Assembly: GCF_021155765.1 (NCBI RefSeq)
Contig: NC_060105.1
Span: 14,169,001-14,233,000, forward strand
From: Diprion similis
Lineage: Eukaryota; Arthropoda; Insecta; Hymenoptera; Diprionidae
Reading direction: 5' to 3'
DNA: 64,000 bases
Position numbers and translations under genes: made by a program. The notes beneath the pieces are model-generated. The model was not told the origin of the DNA. It worked only from the letters and a program-made list of their open reading frames with translations, and ran no database searches. How positions within the stretch are numbered: position 1 is the stretch's first letter; each line of letters starts with the position of its first letter. This document shows, one piece after another, positions 37,525 to 49,167 of the stretch.

Positions 37525-37849
37525 AGCCCAAATTGTTGTACACCAATACCGACAGTCTTATTTAAAAATTGAAGTATCTAACATCTATGATACCATCAAA
37601 CGTGTTATTGAGACAATGTTTAACACTTCTGACTATCGTCCCGACAATGTGTCGGTATTCCGCTCGAAAACAAGAAACGTCTGGGTCTGACGAAGGACGA
37701 AAACAATACACATTCACCACGATTGATGAGGATGAGAAAAAACACGTCAATGGTATGAAAGAGAGCAACCACGCCAAGGGTGTCAAAAGTTCAACCTTGA
37801 ACACCGTTACGTTTGACGATTATAAGCGATGTCCGTTGGCTTACAAAGA

Positions 37850-38660
37850 ATTGACTCGACCACAATGTCTATCAATTGATGCAATAGCAAAGAATGGATT
37901 TTAATGGAATCCTCTCTCGACGCGATTTCCCAATTTGCCTTCAACTATTCAGGCGCATCCTGCAGTTTTTTGATGAAAATTTTGAGGTGGTGGTAAAAAC
38001 AGACATCGCACAATCGTGCGTTGTCTGCAATCTGTGCGTGGTTAGCAGAGTGGAGTAACTTTCGATGGAATTACTTCAACAGTACACGTGCATTCGCGTT
38101 TGTCGTTTACAAAGATATTATCATAGTGTGTCTGACATATCTGCCCTCCCCACGAATCGATTATGAATAGAAATTTTGTCTTGGTTAACGTACGGCAGAA
38201 CGAAAGATTTCTAAAATTCTTCACCGATTAATTTGGTAAATTTGCCAAACGTTTTCGAAGTTATCCGTAAGGTCGTCGACATTTTTTTACAATCGGACCT
38301 CAGACAGTTCCTGCATGTACCAAAAAAAAAAAAAACGAAAGGAAATGTCTTGCCGGTGCAGTTAATGTATGCTATGCCGTGTAGGAATGGCTTATTTTGT
38401 TCATATCTTTCTTACAAGAACAGTTTTCGACCCTTGTTCCGCAAGCGATCTATTGTATGTGGGTTGGTACTGACAGCCGGTTTCGTCAGTATTGATAACA
38501 TGATCAAGGTCGAAATTAAAGATGAGCCTTTTTGTTTTCTTCTGGAAGTTTTCAGCGACTGCCAATAACTTCTTCCATTGTAGCGAACTCTTTGGAGCTG
38601 ATGAATTTGGTGATCTTGCGCTGTCTGATTTTATAGTGATTTTTGAATTGCTTAACCCAA
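37850..38660 (-). pseudogene. Degraded DDE-type transposase
   Basis: Read on the minus strand with several stops and frameshifts. Fragments in order: SWVKQFKNHYKIRQRKITKF, then KFLFIIDSWGGQ, VEVIPSKVTPLC, then (frame change) FYHHLKIFIKKLQDAPE, then SREDSIKIHSLLLHQL. The DSW(G/S)GQ box, the VIP.K.T..CQP-type box and the basic KKLQ stretch resemble a common insect cut-and-paste transposase (Tc1/pogo-like; exact family uncertain). Its next expected segment (HQLSSPIF..MIRYAW) is absent here but present in the foldback at 51413-51578, so the two are probably related. Confidence 0.65.
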
Positions 38661-39074
38661 CTCAAGCTGGCGTTGAATTAAAAGGAATACGATAGAAAAG
38701 GAAACGCAGCATTCATTGCCCACTGCTGTTAAAGTCCGTGTTGTCACCTGAATAAATACTGTTCGAAATTTAGCCGTGGTTCCAGGAATAGTTCGTATAT
38801 TTGACTGTTAATAGTGTACCATTTGCCACGGGTGTGTCCTCCTTTTTTCACAGCGATAAGTTTGTAACATCTTATATCTTATCTTATATCTTATATAGTA
38901 TTAAAGTTCGAAACCAAATTTTGGATGTTTGGATGTTCAGAAAGTGACGTCACGAGATTTTTTTTTCTATTTACGTCATCGTCGAGCTATAGTAATTGGC
39001 GGGGACAAAATTTAGCGAACCGAAATGCTCAGTCCGGAAACGACCGCGCAGTCGAGAGGACGTATGAAAATCGC

Positions 39075-39665
39075 GCTCCGCTCCAGGTACTTGACCTGGT
39101 AATTCCGACTTCTAGGACCAGCGCACCGTAGTTCCTGTGCTCCAGGTCTACTACCTGGTGAATTTCGACGTCCAGAACAAGCGCTCCGTAGTTTCTGCAC
39201 CCCACATCCACTACCTGGTGAAACTTGACCTCCGGGACAAGCGCCCCGTAGTTCCTCTGCTCCGGGTCATTGACCTGGTGAACTTCGACTTGCAGGATCA
39301 GCGCTTCGTAGTTCCTGCGCTCCAGGTCCTGTACCTGGTGAATTCTGACCTCCAGGACCAGCGCTCCGGGGTTCTGGCGCTCCAGGTCCATTACCTGGAG
39401 AATACCCACTTCCAGTACCAGCGTTCCGTAGTTCCTGCGCTCCAGGTTCTTTAGCTGGTAAATTACGATTTTCAGAACTAGCGCTTTGTGGTTCTGGCGC
39501 TCCAGGACCTTTATCTGGTAAATTACGATTTTCAGAAGTAGCGTACCGTATTTCCTGCGCCCCAGGTCATCTATCTGGTGACGTTGGACCTTCAGGATTA
39601 ACATTTTGTAATTTCTGAGCTCCAGGTCGACTACTTAGTGAATTTTGACAATCAGGGGAAGCGCA
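39075..39665. repeat. 60-bp minisatellite, ~10 units, open in both directions
   Basis: Units of 60 bp, each with a ctccaggtc..tacctggtga core and a cc(t/a)ggac(c/a)agcgctccgtag end. Because 60 is divisible by 3, both strands stay open. On the minus strand a 191-codon frame gives 20-residue repeats (consensus near LERRNYGALVLEVGIHQVVD). On the plus strand a shorter frame repeats YLVNFDLQDQRSVVPALQV. No start context or splice evidence argues that either is expressed. Confidence 0.85.
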
Positions 39666-40148
39666 TCCTTGATTGTGAGTTCTTAATAGAAATTGCGTAT
39701 GGAATTCGCAAATGAGGTACGTGGACTCGATAGTAATTCTGGTTGCCTGCCTCAGTGTGTTGGGCGCACAGCTGTTTCACATATGGAGGTATTTACGGTA
39801 TATCTTATGTGTATTATCGTGTAATAGTGAGTAGGAAACGTTTGTTTGGGTATCCGTCGTAGATAAAGACTCGAATGACCTCTACATTGATTGAATTCAA
39901 TGAGTGTAAGCATATGAACGCCTTGTATTGATATCGCGATCCGTTCATTGTACGCGTTCGTCAGTTCAGGCGCGAATACCAGAGCGTGTTGTTATGTACG
40001 TCCATAATAAATTCAGTCTCACGAGTTTACAAGTGATGCGTGATAAAACCAGTTACATCTGCGTCCAAAGTATAATTGGACAATTTTGTGGCTGATTTGT
40101 GAGTGATTGTAAAACTAAGTGGAGAAGAGGGTATAAAGTAATATTACC

Positions 40149-42115
40149 ATGAATCGGCGCAGGTATGTGGAATTATCCCCGGATGATTTGGCGGTCTTGC
40201 AGAAAACTGGACAATCAGGTATGTTGTTGGATACGCATATGAACAAATTTAGCGATCTATTGGAGCAACACACATCTTATAGCATGCAGAGTACTTTATT
40301 GGTACAAATACCAGGATCAATTCAAAGTGTTTCAGAGGATGAAGCATACATACAAATATTGTTCTATGGTCCGAGACATTTGGGACATTGGATTTGTGTC
40401 TACTACGATACTGAAGTATTACATGTATATGATAGCGCTAACAAAAGAGTATTGCACGATGATCATAAGATGTTTCGAGCAAATTGCTACCTTATAACAA
40501 TATACGTGTTGTGTTTGAAAAAGTACAGCAACAAAGTAACTACTGGGATTGCGGGGTGTTTTCCATAGCTTTACAACTTCGATGGTTTTTGGTTTGAATC
40601 CGTGTGAGGTACAATATGATATATCACGGAATACGGATGAGACCACATTTATTCAGTATGTTTAATTCGAATCATTTAATACACTTTCCATTTATACAAG
40701 TAACCTCGCATAGTGATACGCCGAGCGAAACGTTTTCCACAGGTGTTTGTAGAAAACATAATGAAGGTAAGGGTATGAAAGGAGTCGATAAGGTGAATAT
40801 TCAAGTAAGTGAATCGATCGCACAAAAAGGTTTGTCCGAAAAAAACTTTGTTACGTACAATAGGGAGCAGAAACATCCGAATCGACCCCTGAATACCAAA
40901 ACTGGAGTTGATATTAAACGTACAGATCCAAATGCCACGAAAATCACATCAGCTCTAGGAAAGGTACATGACATACGAGCGGCTAAATTACGCCGCAAAT
41001 ATGCAGATAGAAAAAAAGGCAGTCGTGCAAAAGTATCGGAGGAACAACGGGCCAACAGACTCAAGGCCGACGCAATACGTCAGAAGCAAAGAAGGGAAAC
41101 CAACAAAAATGTGGAAAACACAAAGGAATCCGTGGTAAGTAAAAAGGATGCAGATAGAATGAAAAAAAGCCGTGCAAAGGAATCTCAGGAACAACGGGTC
41201 AACAGACTTAAGGCTGCTGCAACGTATAAAATGGAAATTAGGGAGTCTATTCGGCGGAAAAGTTCAAGGAAAAAAAATGTGATGGGAAAGAAGGTTTGGT
41301 GTTACCTGCGATTAAAAAAGGAGAACTAATCCTTCCGTCATTTCAATAGGAAGGGGTTATTGGAAAGTTTAGATTTTATAGAAAGTGAAGTGGAATTACA
41401 TTATTTGGGAAAAATGAATCATTCGTGTCAGTTTTATCATGCTAAACACTTCATTTCAGAACTGCCCGGTGATAAGAAGTATAGTACTTGCTGTCACAAA
41501 GGTAAACTTCGTATTCTGGAAGATAGCTCCTATCCGAAAGAGATTCAAGCATTGATCAACGGTAATGATGCATATAGTAGAAGTTTTAGGAAAAGTTTTG
41601 GAAGTTATAACAATTCATTGGCATTCGCAAGTTTGGGTGCAAAAATAGATGCCTTCAAAGCTCGAGGTCCATTTGTATTCCGTATATGTGGACAAACCTA
41701 TCATAATACATATGCGCTTCATCCAGATGTCAACGAATCCCGTAAGTATGGACAATTATATATTGTTGATAACGAGATTGCTACTAGAGTACGTATGCAA
41801 CATCCCGGCAATAGCGGCTGCTTACCAGAGGTATTGAGCGTATTAGATGACGTTATACGCAGGGTCAATCCATATGCGAAAGCGTTTAATATGATGTATG
41901 AGGTGGAAAAAAACGAAATATTGTTGTCCAATGCAATCGGTTGTCCAGCCCGTGAAGTTCGAATGTGGTTAAAGAGAGATGACACAGTTGATAAAAATCG
42001 TTTCAACATACCAACATGCAATGAAGTGGCAGTGGTGTTCGGTGCTGAAGATGGAGATCCTCCGTTACAAAGAGACATATGTGTTGTAACGTGTACGCCT
42101 TTTCTGGGCCTTTAG
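40149..42115 (+). pseudogene. Helitron protein remnant: Ulp1/C48-like peptidase plus Helitron-like N domain
   Basis: Three pieces of a Helitron coding region. First (40149-40650) is a C48/Ulp1-like cysteine peptidase with ARHLGHW-type His (PRHLGHWICVYYD), Asp (VYDSANK) and, after a frameshift near 40505, the catalytic SNYWDCGVFSIA. Second (about 40700-41320) is a Lys/Arg-rich repeat region (EEQRANRLKADAIRQKQRRE and a second similar copy). Third (41360-42115), in the same frame but after one TAA, is the Helitron-like N domain: LGKMNHSCQFYHAKHF, CCHKGKL, SFGSYNNSLAFASLGA, GPFVFRICGQTYHNTYALHP, ESRKYGQLYIVD, CNEVAVVFGAEDGDPP. Rep and helicase domains are missing downstream. Frameshifts and stops make it inactive. 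No 5' TC or 3' CTRR end could be placed. Confidence 0.85.
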
Positions 42116-43144
42116 CCTGTAGAAAAGTGCACCGTCTGGGTTCTTCCGAGTGAAGTGAGTTTGAATTCTAAGTTTTAATAATAAATTTTTGGACCTCCTC
42201 TTTGTATTGGGAAAACTTTAGGCTTAATGGTACTCGCCCTTAAAACCAATTTGTTAACTTTCCGGACTTGGGTGATACCTTGGGGTAAGCCGCATTTCTC
42301 GTGTACAAGGATTTCACTGAAGTGCTCCCGTTTTGTCGACAACAGCTTGTTCAAGCCAATGCGACCGTTTGGAGACACGCAGCTAGATCGTTGACACCTG
42401 TTCGGTAACACGGGATTTCCAGTGTACCCTTCTAATTACAGACTCGTGTTGTACAAGAGCTGTCTGCCTTTGGTTTATGTTTTGGGTGAATGACCCGTAT
42501 CAGCTGTGACGTACAGACCAGGGATAGCGGTGGCTGTCTGTCAAATTTATTGCTCAGGAAAGTGGCTGTCAAGGAAACGAATACGAGTCTGCAAACATTA
42601 ATTGATTTTCTAAATTTTTATCAAATGCAATCAATCCAATAATACAAAAAACTTAACATCTAAATCAAAAATATATATATAAAGCAAACAAAAGAAAACA
42701 ATAAAATAGTAACGCTTGAATTTATCGGTTCAGCTCCTAAATCACTTTTCCTGCTCAAATTTTATGGTTATCTCCTAACCTGCTATCTTTTCTCTAATTC
42801 TTTCGCTAAATGAGTCTGAATTAGGTAGTGCCCTCTAGGCGAGTGACACCCCTTCAATATCGTGACTCAGACGGCGTGCGCCGGTATTCTGCTGCCTGAG
42901 TCCTTCCGCGCTCCTCCTTTTATACCTGCTGGACGTCACTTGCTCACGCTGCGATGCTGTCGCTTCTGTCGTCTGTGTGGCGTTCGTCCCTCTTTCGGTT
43001 GTCTGTCTGTGTGCGTGGTGTTTTGGGTGTTTTTGCCCTGTCTGGTCTCGTCGTTGCGCTGTGTTTATCGTCGCGTACCTTCGGGTGTCTGGTCCGTCGT
43101 ATGTATTGATAACAGCTGTGACGTGATATAACAGTGTTGCAATA
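42116..43144. other. Repeat-derived intergenic sequence
   Basis: No gene recognised. 42850-43110 is GC-richer and open in both directions but has no recognisable protein. A cagctgtgacgt motif occurs at about 42500 and 43110, possibly marking edges of another element. Confidence 0.4.
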
Positions 43145-43917
43145 CTATAGAGCTTCACCTTGATCTTCGATTTCAGCTGCGAGCTTCATGACATGGGACA
43201 CATGTGCGGCGACTGTGTCTGTCTCCTTCATTTGCAAAGCAAAATATTCTTCGTATAAGGTCATTGCACTAACCTCACTTCGCTTACCATGTACAGATAT
43301 TAGAGCATCCCAAATATCTTTTGCAGTTTTGCTGGTTATCACCAGCTGGGCTTGTTCTGGCTCCAGTGTAGAAATCAAGATTGCCATGGCCTTTCCATCT
43401 CGTTTGACCCAGTCGCTTGCATCTTGTACTGGTCTTCCGTCAACTCCGTTGACTATGTTGAGAAGATGACTCCGCAATACAGCTTCAACGTGAAATTTCC
43501 AGAGCTGGTAGTTTTCTCCGTTGAACCGATGGATTGTCGTCATATTCTCGCCGATTCTTGCCAAATTCATTTTACGCGTGCTTGATGAAGGAAAAAAAGA
43601 AAAACCGACGCTACGGAAACAAATTTTTTTACTCGCTGCTATCACGTTTTTCCCAGACTCGGTGGCTTGATTTTTCGCGATACTTTATTCGATCAATCCA
43701 GCATGCACCGCATAGACTGGGCCCATAACCTGATGAGTTTTTGATTGATTGAGTAAAAGGTGGATTGAGTTGAGTCGGTTTCTTTTGGTATAAGCCACGT
43801 TTTATTTGCGCGTGAAGAAGAACATGGAGTACTCACAACGTGATAGTAGAGCAGCTCGATTGGCCCTCGATAATAGTGAGCAGCGTTATGGCTAATTAAT
43901 GTTAGTGTTATAGCTAA
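43145..43917 (-). pseudogene. Ty1/copia retrotransposon 1: 5' LTR end, PBS and truncated gag
   Basis: Minus strand. The gag frame probably starts at M 43570 (MNLARIGENM) and shows the copia gag pattern: HRFNGENYQLWKFHVEAVL, DALISVHGKRSEV, and LYEEYFALQM. It is cut off at a stop near 43145. Upstream at 43717-43730 is CTGGGCCCATAACC (plus strand). Its complement pairs with the anticodon arm of initiator tRNA-Met, the half-tRNA primer typical of copia. The LTR end (tgatgag... on the plus strand) starts at 43731 and runs to about 43917, where it joins copia 2. Confidence 0.8.
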
Positions 43918-45105
43918 CTATTTTAACAAGTTTGCTGCGAGTCCATCTACGTAGAGAACATCCTGCGCTATCACAGTCTCCAAATTGTTGTTTGTTGACA
44001 GGTTTATTTTGACATTTCCAGTTCCTGTAGCCATTAAAAAACCTTTGTTTGCGACTTTTACTTTCTTTGGTGTAATTTGCTTAAAATTATCGAAATAGGA
44101 TTTGTTCTGCGACATATGGTCAGTCGCTCCGGAATCCAGATACCAGGCTCCGTCGTCGGTCCTTTCGGATGAGTATTCTGCCATGAAGGCTTTGTAATTA
44201 CCTTGGCTATTTTTGTTCAAATTCTTTTGCACAGCTCCGTTTTTTCTTGGTGCTCTACAGTACTTTGACAAATGTCCAATTTTATTGCAATTGTAGCATC
44301 GCGGAAGCTGTCTCTGGGTTTGACTAGGTTTTTGTGTGTTTTTATGGAACTTTTTGACGTAGAATGCTGAATCTGACTGGTTACATTCAATGCGCACATC
44401 TTGTAATAATTTTGTTTTGATAGCCTCGCCTGTGATCGGTGTGCCGGAGCTCTCCAACCCCATAATATACTCCTCGGGCAAACCAGCCAGCAACAATGCG
44501 CCTATCCACTCAGCTCCAACTTTGAATCCTAGACCATCCAACTTTTGTGCCGTTATGAAGATCCTGTTGACGTACTCCTCTGTTGAAGAACAATTTTGTA
44601 ACTGCGTAGTTATTAATGTCCTCAGCAGTCCGACTTTTCGTGTGAGTCCCGAGTCTTCAAAAACTGTCTTGAGTTTTTGTCAAACTTCTTTCGGTGTAGT
44701 CGCGTCTCTCACGTGGGGATAATTTATTGGGTCTATGGCTAGCACCAATTTTGCCTTTGCTCTTGCCATGTTTCTGACGTTAGCAACTGCCGTTTCGACC
44801 CCTGTCACGCAATCCCACAAGTCTTCGTGCTCCAAATATGACTGCATAGCAAATTTCCAGTCATTATAATCACTCGTGCCCTTCAATTTTTCAATTTGTG
44901 GCAAACTGTTTGAGTTTGAGCCCATTTTTAGAAATGGTTCGCGATCAATGAACGTGCCGGTAAAATGTTTCTAGGTTAAGTTCTTTTAACCTCGTTTGAT
45001 TTATTCGGTTGATTAACAATCCGAAAAATATGCACCGCCCTGATTTAGTGTCGATAATCCTTTTCTAATAACCGAGTATTTTTTTCCATATCTGGGCCCA
45101 TAACC
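43918..45105 (-). pseudogene. Ty1/copia retrotransposon 2: gag and protease, truncated
   Basis: Minus strand. ATG at 44925 (MGSNSNSLPQIEKLKG). Gag contains DYNDWKFAMQSYLEHEDLW and LLAGLPEEY, and the zinc knuckle CYNCNKIGHLSKYC. Protease follows with WYLDSGATDHM. One in-frame TGA at 44682 interrupts an otherwise continuous frame. The sequence ends at a stop near 43918 right after the protease (LYVDGLAANLL), so integrase and RT are lost. An initiator tRNA-Met half-molecule primer site is at 45092-45105, and the LTR begins at 45106. A different family from copia 1, judged by its gag. Confidence 0.85.
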
Positions 45106-45182
45106 TGATGGGGATCGATTATTAAAAAAGGTGGTTGTGAGCACGTTTGGTATATTTTACACATAAGACAAAAGGTACATTA

Positions 45183-46192
45183 CAAAGAGTATAGGATAGA
45201 GTGGAAGGTCCCATAAGAGCCAATGTATAAAAGCGTACCTCGATTTTCAGTACGCTCTGGTAGCTCTGAGGAAAAGTAAAGTACCCCCACTACGATTTTG
45301 ACGCTCCCTTTAAACCGGGGAATACAGTGAAGAATTCTTAAAACTTCTGATAGTAAATTTTTTGCAATGAATTCTTCCGTCAACGCTGTTATTACAGAAC
45401 GATCTCATATTTTTCTCCATATCTGGCAGCCTATAAATATGTTTGCATGGATACAGAACATAACGTAAGCATCGTACATACACATTTCTTCTATGAATGT
45501 GATGTGAATTTAGTATAAGACAAAAGTAATGAAATAAATGGCAACACATCAAACATATTGTATCGAAATTATATATTTATATAGGTAATCTTCAATATAT
45601 AACACCAAAAAAGTACTTATATTTAAAAAACGTAAACAGTAATGTCAAATCTTAATAAAAATATATATCTGTACATAATACTGTATCATAAAGAATGGTT
45701 ACATAAAATATTATATCAACTCAAAAACCTCTTGTATTTTTTATTAGCTTCTACCAAAACAACCATACACGAAAATCATTACATTTATTTTCACAGTATA
45801 TGAAGATACGTGAGGAGCCACAGCATTCCCGCGAAAGTGAGGTTATATATTCATATTTACTTACAGTTGCTGTTTATTTGGTAACGAGAAAAACGTCACT
45901 TGTTTCCCGTTATTTATGCTTTGATTTTTTATATATTTGTTATTGTCACATAATTTGATGTCACAAGAAATTGGCATCTTTGGAAAAAGTTCGTTTGTTA
46001 CTCAATTCTTACCATGTATTCTTACCACTGATTCTTACTCAAAGAATATGGCGACCGCGTCATCACACCAACAAATAATACTAAATCGCATGTTCACTGA
46101 CGCTACACATACACGTTATACTTTTCCTCAGAGCTGCTAGGGGCGCTGTAATAGGGCGATACGGGTACCTTCCACTCTATCCTATACTCTTT
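45183..46192. mobile_element. MULE-like non-autonomous element, ~1.0 kb
   Basis: Termini AAAGAGTATAGGATAGAGTG and reverse complement, flanked by the 9-bp direct repeat GGTACATTA (45174-45182 and 46193-46201). Inverted similarity continues in patches for about 120 bp (agctctgaggaaaag). A 9-bp duplication is typical of Mutator-like elements. Interior AT-rich, no transposase. It interrupts the LTR of copia 2 (LTR sequence resumes at 46202). Confidence 0.8.
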
Positions 46193-46251
46193 GGTACATT
46201 AGTCGTGAGAGAAGGCCAATAGAGAGCGTGGGGGTCGGTATAGCGGTAGCA

Positions 46252-46335
46252 TCCTCAGTCAACGCTGAAGATATGTAAAGACTTATAACCCTGGGTTATT
46301 TTCCGTAACAGTCAGCGCTGAGGATATGTAAAGAC
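46252..46335 (+). repeat. Micro-palindrome arm plus core unit (copy of the 30.9 kb composite)
   Basis: Arm TCCTCAGTCAACG at 46252-46264, then a unit gctgaagatatgtaaagact...ataaccctgggttat...gtaacagtcagc, then a second unit start gctgaggatatgtaaagac. The hAT-like insertion at 46336 splits the second unit, which resumes at 46625. Confidence 0.6.
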
Positions 46336-46624
46336 AACGGTCCTACATACAGGTCTGGAAACTCCATTGGAGGGGGTAGGTCGCTTATTGATGCCAGACG
46401 TGTAGTTCATGTATTGCCCACTGTGATCGCTGCGATCTAAACTCCGGCGCGATTACGATGGCACGACACGGGGATTTTGAGGTTAGGTTTGAGAATACGC
46501 AGTAGGCGGATAGATCGCAGAGACGAGTAGTGACGGGATTCCAAACTACTCCAGTGCTTCCATAAGCGTCCACCCCCACCACTTGATTTTGTGACAAGTC
46601 TCCAGACCTGTATGTAAGACCGTG
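46336..46624. mobile_element. hAT-like miniature element, 289 bp
   Basis: Terminal inverted repeats (C/A)ACGGTC(C/T)TACATACAGGTCTGGA, flanked by the perfect 8-bp direct repeat GTAAAGAC (46328-46335 and 46625-46632). The CACGGTC start of the right terminus and the 8-bp duplication are hAT hallmarks. It interrupts a known repeat unit, so insertion is demonstrated against the intact unit at 46264. Confidence 0.85.
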
Positions 46625-46671
46625 GTAAAGACTTATAACCCTGGGTTATTTTTCGTAACAGTTCGGCGGGT

Positions 46672-46722
46672 CTGGGCGGGTCTGGGCGGGTCTGGGCGGG
46701 TCTGGGCGGGTTTGGGGGTATT
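46672..46722. repeat. 10-bp tandem repeat gggcgggtct
   Basis: About five near-perfect units of gggcgggtct on the plus strand, ending in a variant gggtttggggg. Confidence 0.9.
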
Positions 46723-48036
46723 AGCAGTTTCACGTATTATCGACCAAGTAACTGACCAGGCCGGTAAAAGAAGTTCTTCATAATCAACAACTATTACGTG
46801 CAAAACGTTGGTAACATACCGTCGTCATCGTGAAATTGATAAGTTGAGAAAGTCCTGTACGAGAAATATGTACGCCGGAATTATACAACTGAGAAATAAA
46901 AGTCAATCTTGCACGAACGAGTATCGTTTATATGTACCTGAATATATCAAATATTTTATAGGCGACAGTGGCATCTCTAAGATGTTTAATTTACTTTTTC
47001 AAAGTTGTTTTAGGAAGTCAACTTTGAGATACAAACAATTTGGAAAAATTTGACACTACTTCATTTTCAATTCTAATCGTTTCAAAAATGTCCCTACGAA
47101 GAGTTTTTTGGCTTTGTTGTGCACTTTTAAAATTGTGAATTGAACAAATTCAATGTTTCAAGTTTTGAAAACATCCAAAAAATTCTGAAAGACTCTCTCT
47201 CTTTGCCAGAATCTTTATGAAGATATCTCGAAGGCTGAACCTATTTCATGATTTTTTTCCCATAATTTGGAAGCGCTCATTATGTTTTAATTGTGAAAAA
47301 TTATGCAAGTTCTTCAATAAATATGAAAATGAATAATGAAAATGGATCTACGATGAGGTTCGTTGCAAATTAACTGAAATCTAGAACAAAAGTCTTGTGT
47401 ATTTACTGAAAATTTTTGTAAGATCTTAACACTGTCTTTCAGTAATACAACTTTTTGGAAATGAGACGAGCAATAGCTAAAAAAAATTATTTTACCTTCT
47501 GCATAGTATTAAAGTACTTATCAAACCATCTTTTTCTTCTCGAATGTTGAGGTGCTAAATATTGATTATTATTAGTTCATAAAGTACCAAGAAGAGACGC
47601 GAAAAAATCTTTTCCTCAGAGGGACAATTTTGAAATGTTCAGAAATACATAAATAACATTACTGAAAAATCAACGGTTGTTTTTCATTAACTGATTTTCA
47701 AGGGGGGTAATCCGATAGCTCTCAAATCATTAAATTCTATTCCCAATGCAACATTATCCGTAAAGTCAATTTTTATCCTGTCCGCTATATACGTACTACC
47801 CTAACCAAAAATTACTCATAGTTGCAATCTGCTATTCCGCATCAAAGAAAGTTGAAGAGAGTATATTTACACTTTGCTCTGTTGCACATTTATTTAATTT
47901 CAAGAAGTGAAATTTGACTAAATCGTTACGTGTTCGAAAGGTGGAGTTGAAAAAGTTGAAGAGACTGTTCAAAAGGAAATACCAGGTTTGTAGGCGCCTA
48001 GAATAAAAAGAGTACCGAAAACGGCAATCGAAAGTA
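46723..48036. other. AT-rich non-coding sequence
   Basis: I see no gene, element end or repeat I can support here, only short chance open frames. Confidence 0.5.
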
Positions 48037-48083
48037 GTATAGCCGTTGACTGAGGACTATATATCCTCAGTCAACGGTATAGC
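48037..48083. mobile_element. Micro-palindrome copy 2 with 7-bp target duplication
   Basis: 33-bp palindrome at 48044-48076: arm CGTTGACTGAGGA, spacer CTATATA, arm TCCTCAGTCAACG, both arms perfect. Flanked by GTATAGC at 48037-48043 and 48077-48083. Confidence 0.85.
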
Positions 48084-48716
48084 AAAAGGATAACCCAAGA
48101 ATTTGACATAAAGATCACTTTGTCGCAGACCATAATCTTTCTTCTCATACGAAAATATTTTTTCTGGAATATTAAGACTTACAAGTGCGCATGATAAGTT
48201 TTTATTATTGTTAAGTGAAAAGCGTGTCAGCCCAAAAAGTACACACACGTGGCTTTGGAATTTGATTTACGAGTCGAAAAAAGTTGATGATTGGTTGTAA
48301 AATCTTCCGAAAGCCTTGAGTCTTCTACGTCCAATAATCCCTTGCTGATCTTTGAAAAAAATTATCAACGCTGGCTATTACCATCGATATGTCGGAGACG
48401 TGTTTTTGTTCGCAGAGCTATCCGAATAATCGGAGAAACATCAGAAACCTGCACCCTAGATATTACTCAAACCTCGACTCAAACTAATGCAATTTAAAAT
48501 TTTGATAAATCTCGAAAGACTCAACTTTCAGGAGTTTAGATGTGCAAATACAGGATTTCGGAAACGGGTGAAAGCAAAACTATAGCCCGAAATTTGCAAT
48601 GAAATTGAAACTATGTAATTAGCCCCTGCACCCAGTAAAGTCGTGCCGGCGGGCGCATCAGCTGACACCATGGTATCGTCACATACAATGTATGCATTTA
48701 CGCAATGGGTATAAAT

Positions 48717-48747
48717 CCCTGACTGAAGATATATATCTTCATCAACG
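48717..48747. repeat. Micro-palindrome copy 3 (diverged)
   Basis: Arm CCCTGACTGAAGA, spacer TATATA, arm TCTTCATCAACG (one base lost). No matching flanking repeat, as expected of an older copy. Confidence 0.6.
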
Positions 48748-49137
48748 TTCTCTACGAGTATGTAGATCTATTCCACCTGTCAAAAATATGCTTTTATTCC
48801 ATACTCCGACAATCCAATTTATAACTTCTTCTTCATTGAGTTCTACTCCTTTTATTCTCTAAGTTTTAATTACTCTGGTTGGTATCGATTCCAACATTTA
48901 TCAATCTTCCGAATCAACTTTCTACGAATAAGAATTCCAAACTCAACAGTGCTTGATGTCAATTTAAAGTAATTTTGTCCGTTGATACTACTTATTTTTT
49001 TTACCGCTCATTCCCTGCGTAGAGAATTAGAGAGTAGAGACGTGTAATTACGCGTAGGTGACGAGTTTGTCTAGTTCAAAAGGTCTAGTTCAACCCGTGA
49101 GTTCAACAGCCGCTCGTTGGAACTGGTTGACTACCCC

Positions 49138-49167
49138 CATTGACTGAGGACATATCCTCAGTCAACG
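49138..49167. mobile_element. Micro-palindrome copy 4 with 7-bp target duplication
   Basis: 30-bp palindrome: arm CATTGACTGAGGA, spacer CATA, arm TCCTCAGTCAACG. Flanked by CTACCCC at 49131-49137 and 49168-49174. Confidence 0.85.

Noticed and set aside
42835-43158. GC-rich open frames on both strands upstream of copia 1
   Set aside because: No homology I recognise, and open on both strands because of base composition.
46672-46722. CRISPR-like or telomere-like array
   Set aside because: Simple 10-bp tandem repeat with no spacers, in a eukaryotic genome.
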